The notes under the pieces: generated by a model
The model's input: the letters and a program-made list of their open reading frames with translations, nothing else
Databases searched by the model: none
Told to the model about the DNA's origin: nothing
Translations under genes and position numbers: made by a program
From: an uncultured Bacilli bacterium
Lineage (GTDB): Bacteria > Bacillota_I > Bacilli_A > RF39 > UBA660
Assembly (NCBI GenBank): GCA_947628125.1
Contig: CANQYR010000024.1
Coordinates: 1 to 11,322 of the forward strand
Length of the DNA stretch: 11,322 nucleotides
Direction of reading: 5' to 3'
Part shown: positions 1 to 7,027 of the stretch, in pieces
How the letters are laid out: each line of letters starts with the position of its first letter
Numbering within the stretch: position 1 is the first letter of the stretch

Positions 1-29
1 TTAAGCAAGATTATTGTATCACAAAACTC

Positions 30-62
30 GCCTTGAAGTCTTATGGCTTCGAGGCTTTTTTC
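30..62 (+). terminator. Rho-independent terminator of a gene left of the window
   Basis: An 11-bp stem (30-40 with 45-55, two G-T wobbles) closes a 4-base TTAT loop and is followed directly by a T run from 56. This is a classic intrinsic terminator on the plus strand, so a plus-strand gene probably ends just left of the window. Bases 1-29 show nothing else recognisable. Confidence 0.8.
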
Positions 63-70
63 TTATTTAT

Positions 71-116
71 AAAAAAAAGAAACTGTCAAGAAATTAATTA
101 TCTAATTTCTCGACAG
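71..116 (-). terminator. Rho-independent terminator of the minus-strand gene 98-799
   Basis: Arms 83-96 and 103-116 pair over 13 of 14 positions around the 6-base loop 97-102. On the minus strand the hairpin is followed by a T-rich run (the A run at 71-80). The stop codon (98-100) lies in the loop and the upstream arm encodes the last residues of the protein, so coding sequence and terminator overlap. Confidence 0.8.
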
Positions 117-799
117 CCCCATTTTCTTTGCCTATTTAAGTCTTTTTCTAACTTCAAAGCCGTATCCACAATTGAAAAATGATTATCAAAAGGATTAAAA
201 TCCACATCCTTCATTTTTTGAGCATGCAAAACTAATTCTTCCTCACCATCTTTTAAAGAATAAATAACTTGATCCTTAGGATACCCATCTATATTAGCTC
301 TAACCTTAGAAGTAATAGTAATAAAAGGCCTAATATTATTACTACTAATAAGCTCCCAAAGATAATTAGGTAAGTGCCTTACATTTTTTAAAATATCATC
401 AGCCCGGTAAAAACTAGTCACCATATCAACATCAATATAAGAATATAAAACATCAACTCGCAAAAGATTATTATCTAACGTAATAAAACATTGCTTGCCT
501 TTTTCCCATACCATTTCCTTAGTTGAACCTTTAAAAAAATCCATAATCCCTAAAGGCCTTTTTTTCCTAATAAAAATAGTATTTAAAACATCATTATGAT
601 AGGAAACATATTCCTCATTTGTTTTACTATCTTCTAATAAATAAAATGCTTTCTTAACCTCCTTCTTTAAAACTAAATTGTTCATTAAATTATTAAAAAA
701 ATAATTTGTTTTTTCGAAAATATATTCATCTTGCTTCTGATCCAAAAGCTCAGATATCATCGAAAAATTTAATTCATTCCATGGTTTTACTGCTTCCAT
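98..799 (-). CDS. Hypothetical protein, 233 aa
   Basis: I do not recognise the family. The product is a soluble-looking, charged protein with no signal peptide and no hydrophobic segment long enough to cross a membrane. The N-terminal third is rich in acidic and lysine residues and likely helical (an EEVK-like KKEVKKAF stretch near residue 45). The middle alternates hydrophobic and polar residues in beta-like runs (YSYIDVDMVTSFY, RPFITITSKV), and the C-terminus is basic (KDLNRQRKW). The start is supported by AGGAG at 806-810, 6 nt before the ATG, and by a promoter just upstream. It is divergent from lgt and monocistronic as far as the window shows, with its own terminator. Length, Shine-Dalgarno, promoter and terminator together make a real gene likely; function is unknown. 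Confidence 0.8.
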   Translation of the reverse strand: MEAVKPWNELNFSMISELLDQKQDEYIFEKTNYFFNNLMNNLVLKKEVKKAFYLLEDSKTNEEYVSYHNDVLNTIFIRKKRPLGIMDFFKGSTKEMVWEKGKQCFITLDNNLLRVDVLYSYIDVDMVTSFYRADDILKNVRHLPNYLWELISSNNIRPFITITSKVRANIDGYPKDQVIYSLKDGEEELVLHAQKMKDVDFNPFDNHFSIVDTALKLEKDLNRQRKWGCREIR

Positions 800-817
800 A
801 TTATACTCCTTTACTAA

Positions 818-846
818 ATTATACTTTGTTAAGTTTTATTAATCAA
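818..846 (-). promoter_or_regulatory. Sigma-A-type promoter of gene 98-799
   Basis: On the minus strand TTGATT (846-841) is followed after 17 bases by a perfect TATAAT (823-818). The AAGGAG Shine-Dalgarno begins 6 nt past the -10 box, so the predicted leader is only about 12 nt. The -35 box lies close to the divergent lgt promoter. Confidence 0.7.
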
Positions 847-868
847 GCTTATTCTTTTCTAATTTATA

Positions 869-877
869 TGATATAAT
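869..877 (+). promoter_or_regulatory. Extended -10 promoter of lgt-tex
   Basis: TGA followed by TATAAT (TG at 869-870, hexamer 872-877) is an extended -10 element. There is no good -35 hexamer at 17 bases upstream (849-854 reads TTATTC), which fits the extended -10 class. Exactly 7 nt separate the box from the AAGGAGG Shine-Dalgarno at 885-891, so transcription should start at about the Shine-Dalgarno itself. Confidence 0.65.
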
Positions 878-897
878 CCTTATAAAGGAGGTAACAT

Positions 898-1698
898 ATG
901 AATCCAATTATGTTTTCCCTAGGTAGTTTCGAAATAAAATGGTATTCATTTTTCCTTTTAATAGCCGTCTTTTTAGGAATTACATTATTAATATTAGAAA
1001 GCAAAAAATTTAACTATTCCAAAGACTTAATATTTAACATGGCCTTTTGGACCATCATCTTTGCCTTTTTAGGCGCAAGAATATACTACGTTATATTTAA
1101 TTGGTCAGTCTATGCTAATGATCCTTTATCCATATTTAAAGTCTGGGAAGGAGGCCTTGCTATTCATGGGGGCTTAATATGTGGTATCATAACCATCTAT
1201 TTATACACTAAAAAACATCACCTAAACTTTATTAAAATAATTGACATGGCCACATTACCTGTCATTATTGGCCAAGCAATAGGTAGATGGGGAAACTTCT
1301 TTAACATGGAAGCCCATGGCAAAATGGTCTCTAAAGCCTTTTTACAAAAACTTCATCTTCCCAACTTCATAATAGAAGGCATGAATATTAATGGTACATA
1401 CTACCATCCTACCTTTTTTTATGAATCTTTATGGTGCTTACTAGGCGCCTTAATAATTATCCTAATTAGGAAAAATCCTAAAATAAAAAATGGCTTTCAA
1501 ACTGCCTTTTACCTAATGTGGTACAGCATTGGCCGTTTTTTCATCGAATCATTACGAACTGACTCGCTAATGTTATCAAGCTTTAAAGTTGCCCAAATAA
1601 TAAGCGTTATTCTCTTTATAATTGCTATCGGTATATTTATTTACCTAGCCAAACAAAACAAAAATGAAAATCTATACTACGAAGGAGTAAAAAAATGA
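898..1698 (+). CDS. lgt: Prolipoprotein diacylglyceryl transferase
   Basis: Lgt moves a diacylglyceryl group from phosphatidylglycerol to the lipobox cysteine of prolipoproteins, the first step of lipoprotein maturation, in the cytoplasmic membrane. The 266-aa product has about seven hydrophobic segments (roughly 14-34, 45-66, 85-103, 115-128, 174-191, 200-215, 231-250). It carries the family landmarks: the HGG motif with His90, the Lgt signature GRWGNFFNMEAHG (Arg130, Asn133, Glu138), and GRFFIESLR near the C-terminus (Arg213, Glu217, Arg220), matching the essential His and Arg positions known from E. coli Lgt. Length is normal. The ATG follows AAGGAGG by 6 nt. It overlaps tex by 4 nt (ATGA), indicating translational coupling. 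No lipoprotein gene is evident beside it, so it probably acts genome-wide. Confidence 0.97.
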   Translation: MNPIMFSLGSFEIKWYSFFLLIAVFLGITLLILESKKFNYSKDLIFNMAFWTIIFAFLGARIYYVIFNWSVYANDPLSIFKVWEGGLAIHGGLICGIITIYLYTKKHHLNFIKIIDMATLPVIIGQAIGRWGNFFNMEAHGKMVSKAFLQKLHLPNFIIEGMNINGTYYHPTFFYESLWCLLGALIIILIRKNPKIKNGFQTAFYLMWYSIGRFFIESLRTDSLMLSSFKVAQIISVILFIIAIGIFIYLAKQNKNENLYYEGVKK

Positions 1699-3812
1699 AA
1701 AATGAAGAAGTACTAGCTAAAAGATTAAACATTACCACTAAACAAATAAATGCCGTCTTAAAACTTTTAAAAGAAGGTGCGACCATCCCTTTTATTGCCC
1801 GTTATAGAAAAGAAGCAACAGGACAGTTAAATGAAGAACAAATAAGAGAAATAGAAAAACAATTTACTTACTTAGAAAACCTATCTAAAAGAAAAGAAGA
1901 TATCATCCGCCTTATAGATGAAAAAGATCTTTTAACCGAAGAATTAAAAAATGCTATCTTAAATTGTGAAAAACTAAGCGAAGTAGAGGACTTATATAGA
2001 CCATTTAAAGAAAAAAAGCAAACCAAAGCCACCATGGCGATTAAACAAGGCCTAGAACCACTAGCCAAAAAAATCATGTCTTTCCCCTTAAATGGCTCCT
2101 TAGAAGAACTAGCTAAAAACTATAACATGAGCCTAGAAAAAGCCCTAGAAGGTACAAGAAACATCATAAGTGAATGGATAAGTGACAATGCCTACTACCG
2201 TAGATACATAAAAAATGAAATATACCACCATGGTTTTGTAACAAGTAAATTAAAAAAGAATGCCAATGATGAAAAAAAAGTCTATCAAATGTATTACGAC
2301 TTTAAAGAACCTATAAAATATGCTAAAGGCTACCGAATACTTGCGATGAATCGGGGCGAGAAAGAAAAAATATTACAAATAAACATTGATTTTGATAAAG
2401 AAAAAATATTAGATTACTTAAATAATAAAATCATCAAAAATCCAAATTCTTTTGTAAACCAAGAAGTAAAAGAAGCCTTAATAGATTCCCTAAAAAGATT
2501 AATATATCCAAGCGTTGAAAGAGAAATAAGAAGTGAACTTACATTAAACGCGGAAGAAAAAGCTATCAAAACCTTCCAAGAAAATTTAGAAAACCTACTT
2601 TTAACCAAACCAATTAAAGGCAAAAATGTCCTAGGATTAGACCCAGCTTATAGAACCGGTTGCAAACTCGCGGCCTTAGATAATTATGGTAACGTCTTAG
2701 ACATAAAAACCATTTATCCTCATGAGCCACAAAACGAAAAACAAAAAAGTAAAGAAATAATCAAAGAACTAATAGACAAATATAAAATCGACATCATCGC
2801 TATTGGTAATGGTACAGCAAGTAGAGAAAGCATAGATTTTATATCAACTTGCATAAAAGGAACCAACGTCAAATATAACGTTGTAAGTGAAGCTGGGGCC
2901 TCCGTTTATTCAGCAAGTAAAATAGCCATCGAAGAATTCCCAGATTTAACTGTCGAAAAAAGAAGTGCCATATCAATTGGAAGACGCATTCAAGATCCAT
3001 TAAGTGAATTAGTCAAAATTGATCCCCAAAGCATAGGCGTCGGTGAATATCAACATGATGTAAACCAAAAAGAACTAAAAAGTGCTTTACAATTTACTGT
3101 TAGCAAAATAGTTAACGAAGTAGGGGTAAATATCAACACGGCTAGTTCTAGCTTATTAAAATATATATCAGGTTTAAATAAAAAAGCCATTGATTCAATA
3201 TTAAACTTTCGCCTTCAAAAACCATTTCAAAGCCGTGAAGAAATAAAAAAACTTCCAGGCTTTACTTCAAAAATATATGAACAAGCTGTTGGCTTTTTAA
3301 GAATTTTAGATGGCTATGCCCTAGACAAAACAAGAATTCATCCCGAAAGCTATCCAATCGCCTTAAAAATAATGAACATATTAGATATTAAAAACGATGA
3401 AATAGGCACATTAAAAGTCAAAGAAAAACTAGAAAATTTAAACATCAAAAAATTAGCAACCGACCTTTCTAGTGATATATATACCATAACAGATATCATC
3501 AAAGAACTAAAAAACCCCGGCATGGATTTTCGTGAAGAACTAGATGACGTACTTTTAAAAAGTGATGTCTTAACCATTGATGACTTAAAAGAAGGCATGA
3601 AACTTAAAGGAACCGTTCGAAATGTTGCGAGCTTTGGAGCCTTTATCGACATTGGTTTAAAAGAAGATGGCTTAGTCCATATTTCTAAAATGAGTAAAGA
3701 ATTTGTCAAAAACCCCTTAGACGTTGTAAAAGTTGGTCAAATAGTAACCTGCTATGTCGATAAAATTGACAAAGATAAAAGTAAAGTAAATTTGTCATTA
3801 ATCGCAAATTAA
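1695..3812 (+). CDS. tex: Tex-family RNA-binding transcription accessory protein
   Basis: Tex is a conserved cytoplasmic nucleic-acid-binding protein that associates with transcription; its exact role in Firmicutes is not settled. At 705 aa it has the full family architecture. An N-terminal helical region (about 1-190) contains TIPFIARYRKEATG. A YqgF/RNase-H-like fold starts near residue 309 with GLDPAYRTG (Asp316). Helix-hairpin-helix repeats lie at about 478-545 (INTASSSLL, then KLPGF). A C-terminal S1 RNA-binding domain spans about 633-703 (GTVRNVASFGAFIDIG, DGLVHIS). GAAGGAG at 1681-1687 precedes the ATG, which overlaps the lgt stop codon as ATGA, so the two form an operon. No terminator follows; the asnB promoter lies inside its last codons. 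Confidence 0.96.
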   Translation: MKNEEVLAKRLNITTKQINAVLKLLKEGATIPFIARYRKEATGQLNEEQIREIEKQFTYLENLSKRKEDIIRLIDEKDLLTEELKNAILNCEKLSEVEDLYRPFKEKKQTKATMAIKQGLEPLAKKIMSFPLNGSLEELAKNYNMSLEKALEGTRNIISEWISDNAYYRRYIKNEIYHHGFVTSKLKKNANDEKKVYQMYYDFKEPIKYAKGYRILAMNRGEKEKILQINIDFDKEKILDYLNNKIIKNPNSFVNQEVKEALIDSLKRLIYPSVEREIRSELTLNAEEKAIKTFQENLENLLLTKPIKGKNVLGLDPAYRTGCKLAALDNYGNVLDIKTIYPHEPQNEKQKSKEIIKELIDKYKIDIIAIGNGTASRESIDFISTCIKGTNVKYNVVSEAGASVYSASKIAIEEFPDLTVEKRSAISIGRRIQDPLSELVKIDPQSIGVGEYQHDVNQKELKSALQFTVSKIVNEVGVNINTASSSLLKYISGLNKKAIDSILNFRLQKPFQSREEIKKLPGFTSKIYEQAVGFLRILDGYALDKTRIHPESYPIALKIMNILDIKNDEIGTLKVKEKLENLNIKKLATDLSSDIYTITDIIKELKNPGMDFREELDDVLLKSDVLTIDDLKEGMKLKGTVRNVASFGAFIDIGLKEDGLVHISKMSKEFVKNPLDVVKVGQIVTCYVDKIDKDKSKVNLSLIAN

Positions 3813-3820
3813 GGTATAAT
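3792..3820 (+). promoter_or_regulatory. Promoter of asnB
   Basis: TTGTCA (3792-3797), a 17-base spacer and a perfect TATAAT (3815-3820) form the best sigma-A promoter in the window. The -35 box and most of the spacer lie inside the last codons of tex, which ends at 3812. The predicted start near 3827 gives a leader of about 35 nt, too short for a T-box or other riboswitch. Confidence 0.75.
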
Positions 3821-3861
3821 GAAAGAAAGTTATTAACATAATAGATGAAAGTGGTGAAAAT

Positions 3862-5676
3862 ATGTGTGGAATAACCGGATTTGTAAGTAAAGAAAAAGAA
3901 AAAGAACCAATACTAAAAAAAATGTGTGATCGCCTAGCCCATAGAGGCCCTGATGGAGAAGGCTATTACACTGATGAATTAGTTGCCCTAGGCCATCGAA
4001 GATTATCAATCATCGATATAAAAAATGGGGCCCAACCAATGAAAACCAAAAAAGGCGATTTAATCGTAACATTTAATGGCGAAATATATAACTATCAAGA
4101 CCTTAAAGAAGAACTAAGCGATTATCCTTTTGTAACAAACAGTGATACCGAAGTTTTACTAGCCGGCTACTTAAAATGGGGTGAAGACTTACCCAAACAT
4201 TTAAGAGGCATGTTTGCCTTTGCTATATGGGATAAAAAAGAAAAAAAGCTCTTCTGCGCTAGAGATCCTTTTGGCATCAAACCATTTTATTACTACCAAA
4301 CCAAAAACGAGCTTCTTTTTGCCTCTGAAATAAAAGCCTTTTTAGAACATCCATCTTTTCATAAAGAATTAAACGAAAAAATATTACCAGCTTATATGTC
4401 ATTTAGCTTTACCCCAACTAACGAAACATTTTTTAAAAACGTTAATCGCCTAGATGCCGGTTCAACCTTAACCTATCAAAACAATAAGTTAGAAATAAAA
4501 AAATATTTTTCCTTATCATTTCCTATCACCAAACAAGAATATGATAAAACCTTAGTGGAAATTCAAAACACCATGGCTGAAAGTGTTAAATATCATATGA
4601 TAAGTGATGTTGAAGTAGGTTCATTTTTATCAAGCGGCATCGACTCATCTTACATAGTTTGCTTAGCTAAACCTTCAAAAACCTACACCGTTGGCTATGA
4701 CAATCCTAGATACGATGAAATATCATATGCTAAAGACTTAACCGAAAAACTTCACATCCAAAACATATCTAAAAAAATCCAAAAAGATGAATATATGCAA
4801 ATTATCCCCAAAATTTTATATCACATGGACGAACCAGCTAGTGACCCAGCCATCGTTTCCTTATACTTTGTGGCAAACTTAGCAAGTAAAGATGTAAAAG
4901 TCGTCTTATCTGGGGAAGGAGCCGATGAATTCTTTGGCGGCTATAATTCCTATAGAGAAGAAGTTGACTTTAAATGGTACAATAAAATCCCATTCTTTAT
5001 TAGAAATATAATTAGCCGTCTTGCCTCACTCTTGCCGCCTGTAAGAGGAATTAACTTCTTTGTAAGACGCGGTCAAAAATTAGAAGACCACTACATAGGC
5101 GTCAATAAAATATGGAGTGAAAAAGAAGTAAACAAAATTTTAAAAATCCCTGTAACATTAACCAACAAAGAAATAACCAAACCTGTTTTTGACGAATTTA
5201 AACATTGTAATAATTTAGTTAAAATGCAAGCCATTGATATTCATTTCTGGCTAATGAAAGACATTTTACAAAAAGCTGATCGAATGACCATGGCTAATTC
5301 CATTGAAGGCAGGGTACCTTTCACCGACATCGAAGTATTTAAAACCGCCAGTCACTTACCTAATGAATATAAAGTAAACAAAGCAAATACCAAAGTTGCC
5401 TTAAGAGATGCTGCCAAAAGCGTTATCCCAAATGAATCATATAAAAAGAAAAAATTAGGTTTTCCCGTTCCTATTCGTGAATGGATGAAAGAAAAAAGTG
5501 TTTACGATGAAATATTAAAAGCCTTTAAAACTGACATAGCTAATAAATATTTTGATACAGAAATTCTAATCGATATGTTAAATGAACATTATGAAAATAA
5601 AAAAGATAACTACCGAAAAATATGGAATGTTTACTGCTTTATTAAATGGTATCAGGTATTCTTTGAAGAAGAATAA
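3862..5676 (+). CDS. asnB: Asparagine synthase (glutamine-hydrolysing)
   Basis: The enzyme makes asparagine from aspartate, ATP and glutamine in the cytoplasm. The 604-aa product starts MCGITGF, placing the class II glutamine amidotransferase nucleophile at Cys2 after Met removal. The glutaminase domain (about 2-210) also shows RLAHRGPDGEG, LGHRRLSIID, FNGEIYNY and the SDTEVLL segment. The synthetase domain (about 235-600) has the ATP-pyrophosphatase loop SSGIDSS (257-263), SGEGADEFFGGY, and a C-terminal GRVPF and KKKLGFPVP region. Both active sites appear intact, so it should use glutamine. The start is fixed by Cys2 and a GGTGA-type ribosome site at 3852-3856. A related glutamine-dependent amidotransferase acting on another substrate cannot be excluded, since family members resemble each other. 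It probably shares a transcript with the PAP2 gene 23 nt downstream. Confidence 0.94.
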   Translation: MCGITGFVSKEKEKEPILKKMCDRLAHRGPDGEGYYTDELVALGHRRLSIIDIKNGAQPMKTKKGDLIVTFNGEIYNYQDLKEELSDYPFVTNSDTEVLLAGYLKWGEDLPKHLRGMFAFAIWDKKEKKLFCARDPFGIKPFYYYQTKNELLFASEIKAFLEHPSFHKELNEKILPAYMSFSFTPTNETFFKNVNRLDAGSTLTYQNNKLEIKKYFSLSFPITKQEYDKTLVEIQNTMAESVKYHMISDVEVGSFLSSGIDSSYIVCLAKPSKTYTVGYDNPRYDEISYAKDLTEKLHIQNISKKIQKDEYMQIIPKILYHMDEPASDPAIVSLYFVANLASKDVKVVLSGEGADEFFGGYNSYREEVDFKWYNKIPFFIRNIISRLASLLPPVRGINFFVRRGQKLEDHYIGVNKIWSEKEVNKILKIPVTLTNKEITKPVFDEFKHCNNLVKMQAIDIHFWLMKDILQKADRMTMANSIEGRVPFTDIEVFKTASHLPNEYKVNKANTKVALRDAAKSVIPNESYKKKKLGFPVPIREWMKEKSVYDEILKAFKTDIANKYFDTEILIDMLNEHYENKKDNYRKIWNVYCFIKWYQVFFEEE

Positions 5677-5699
5677 CATATACTTACTTAAGGTGAAAT

Positions 5700-6287
5700 A
5701 TGAAAAAAAATAAAAAATTAGCTATAATTTTCTTTAGCCTTTTTATCATTTTGGTAATTTTCATCAAGTTAGGCTTAACAAAAACAATTGATAATAGCTT
5801 TTATAACCTAACCCAAATAATAGCAAATGATAACGTAACTAAAATATTTAAAGGCATAACGTTTCTTGCTAGTCCCTTATGCTTAATAGGCTTTTTAATA
5901 ATAATTATCTTGCTTTCTAAAGATAAAGGCTTATTATTACTAATAAAAATGCTAATCAACCAATTACTAAACGAAATTTTAAAACGTATCATAAGAAGAC
6001 CAAGACCCAACGTTAATAGCTATATAACAGAAAAAGGCTTTTCCTGCCCAAGTGGTCATGCTATGGGATCCTTAATATTTTATGGAACAATCATTATCTT
6101 CATCTGGCATAGTAAAATAAATAAAAAATTAAAAATTTTAATAACGACAATATTAAGTATTTTAATTATCCTAATTGGTTTAAGCCGCATATATCTAGGT
6201 GTTCATTACCTAAGTGATATCTTAGCCGGTTTCTTCCTATCCATGGGAATATTAATTAGCTTCCAAGAATATGTCAATCAAAAGTAA
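5700..6287 (+). CDS. PAP2-family membrane phosphatase
   Basis: This is a 195-aa integral membrane protein of the phosphatidic acid phosphatase type 2 superfamily, which removes phosphate from lipid phosphates such as phosphatidate, phosphatidylglycerophosphate or undecaprenyl pyrophosphate. All three motifs are complete: C1 as K95-x6-R102-P103, C2 as PSGH (117-120), and C3 as SR (162-163) with His169 and Asp173. Hydrophobic segments lie at about 8-25, 52-73, 77-90, 120-136, 145-161 and 173-188. The active site should face outward or sit at the membrane surface. AAGGTG at 5690-5695 precedes the ATG; the gene follows asnB by 23 nt with no clear promoter, so co-transcription is likely. The substrate cannot be told from sequence: undecaprenyl pyrophosphate recycling (BcrC-like) and phosphatidylglycerol synthesis (PgpB-like) are both plausible. 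Confidence 0.9.
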   Translation: MKKNKKLAIIFFSLFIILVIFIKLGLTKTIDNSFYNLTQIIANDNVTKIFKGITFLASPLCLIGFLIIIILLSKDKGLLLLIKMLINQLLNEILKRIIRRPRPNVNSYITEKGFSCPSGHAMGSLIFYGTIIIFIWHSKINKKLKILITTILSILIILIGLSRIYLGVHYLSDILAGFFLSMGILISFQEYVNQK

Positions 6288-6327
6288 AAAAGCATCTTTT
6301 TAAGCAATTTTCTTATTTTAACTATAG

Positions 6328-6333
6328 TATAAT
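6328..6333 (+). promoter_or_regulatory. -10 box of the YtxH-like gene
   Basis: A perfect TATAAT lies 7 nt before the GAAAGGA Shine-Dalgarno (6341-6347). I see no convincing -35 hexamer 16-18 bases upstream and no TG extension, so the call rests on the -10 box, the A/T-rich surroundings and the gap after the PAP2 gene. Confidence 0.5.
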
Positions 6334-6356
6334 AAAGATAGAAAGGATTTGATAAA

Positions 6357-6776
6357 ATGAAAAAAAATAAAGTAGGTACAGTATTAGGCTCAGTAGCAGT
6401 AGGTTTAGGTTTAGGTGTTTTATTCGCTCCCAAAAAAGGATCTGAAACCAGAGAAGAATTAAAAACCAAATTACATGAACTAGCAAAAAAAGCTAAAGAT
6501 ATTGATATGGATGATGTTAAAGAATATGTCGTTACTAAAACCGAAGAAATAGAAGAAGCTCTTCAAGACTTAGATAAAGAAAAAGCTTTAGAAATTGCCA
6601 AGAAAAAATCCAAAGAAATTCAAAAAAATGTTAAAGACTTAGCCGAATATGTTAAGAAAAAAGGCACTCCTGTTTTAGAAGAAATGACAGAAACGGTAAG
6701 AGTAAAAGCTGTTGATGTAACGAAAAACGTTTTAGCTAAATTAGAAAAAAATGACAAAAATAAGTCTAAAAATTAA
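6357..6776 (+). CDS. YtxH-domain membrane protein
   Basis: A 139-aa protein with an N-terminal glycine-rich hydrophobic segment (about 6-24, GTVLGSVAVGLGLGVLF), then the APKKGSETREEL motif (25-36) typical of YtxH/gas-vesicle-GvpP-like proteins of Firmicutes. The rest is a long, highly charged helix rich in Lys and Glu with heptad-like spacing and no predicted globular core. It is likely anchored in the membrane by its N-terminus with the helical tail in the cytoplasm. YtxH-type proteins belong to the general stress regulon in Bacillus, but their molecular role is unclear, and no stress-specific promoter is visible here. The start is supported by GAAAGGA at 6341-6347. Its last 26 bases overlap the HMA gene in another frame, so the two are probably co-translated. 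Confidence 0.88.
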   Translation: MKKNKVGTVLGSVAVGLGLGVLFAPKKGSETREELKTKLHELAKKAKDIDMDDVKEYVVTKTEEIEEALQDLDKEKALEIAKKKSKEIQKNVKDLAEYVKKKGTPVLEEMTETVRVKAVDVTKNVLAKLEKNDKNKSKN

Positions 6777-6960
6777 TGGCATGGGCTGTGATGGCTGTGC
6801 CAAAAAAATCGAAAACCTTTTAAATAACAATCAAATTAAAGCTAAAGTAAGTTTTAAAACAAAAACAGCGAAAATATCTTATGACGAGGCAAAAACTAAT
6901 TTACAAACCATAAGCCAAATTATAACTGATGCTGGTTATACCATTGTAAAAGATAATTAA
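6751..6960 (+). CDS. Heavy-metal-associated (HMA) domain protein, CopZ-like
   Basis: A single-domain 69-aa protein of the CopZ/Atx1 type, a cytoplasmic carrier that binds a soft metal, usually Cu(I). The metal loop GMGCDGC (10-16, Cys13 and Cys16) follows the first strand (TKISLKI), and the rest fits the beta-alpha-beta-beta-alpha-beta ferredoxin-like fold, ending near YTIV. The length is that of a normal chaperone. The ATG lies 26 bases inside the YtxH-like gene, in another frame, with no recognisable Shine-Dalgarno, so translation probably depends on ribosomes finishing the upstream gene. No copper ATPase, CopY or CsoR is in the window; the P-type ATPase downstream is not of the CPx class and is separated by a terminator and another gene. 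The metal and the partner are therefore unknown. Confidence 0.88.
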   Translation: MTKISLKINGMGCDGCAKKIENLLNNNQIKAKVSFKTKTAKISYDEAKTNLQTISQIITDAGYTIVKDN

Positions 6961-6980
6961 CAACGTTATCTTTTTTCTTT
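6948..6980 (+). terminator. Rho-independent terminator after the HMA gene
   Basis: Arms 6948-6956 (AAAAGATAA) and 6966-6974 (TTATCTTTT) pair perfectly over 9 bp, followed by more T (TTCTTTT). The stem is A/T-rich, so it may leak. The HMA stop codon (6958-6960) is in the 9-base loop. Confidence 0.6.
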
Positions 6981-7015
6981 TGCATAAAAATAAAAAGTTT
7001 ACCCACACTAAAAAA

Positions 7016-7020
7016 GAGGT
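7016..7020 (+). promoter_or_regulatory. Shine-Dalgarno deciding the PE-POL start
   Basis: GAGGT, preceded by A residues, lies 7 nt before the ATG at 7028. The longer in-frame alternative, a TTG at 6980, has only pyrimidine-rich terminator sequence upstream. I therefore place the start at 7028. Confidence 0.8.
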
Positions 7021-7027
7021 AATATTT

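Noticed and set aside
1868..3709. Minus-strand reading frames inside tex, and similar ones inside PAP2, YtxH and the ATPase
   Set aside because: They are shadows of well-supported genes: no ribosome sites, and low-complexity Ser/Phe/Ile-rich translations typical of antisense of AT-rich genes.
3821..3861. T-box or amino-acid riboswitch in front of asnB
   Set aside because: The promoter leaves only about 35 nt of leader, far too short for a T-box, and no stem-terminator structure is seen.
6287..6301. Possible terminator after the PAP2 gene (AAAAAG-CAT-CTTTTT)
   Set aside because: The stem has one G-C pair and a 3-base loop, and no clean T run follows beyond the stem; too weak to call.
6980..7027. 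TTG start extending the PE-POL protein by 16 residues
   Set aside because: It has no ribosome site, lies in the T tract of the upstream terminator, and the added residues are not part of the domain; the ATG at 7028 has a good Shine-Dalgarno.
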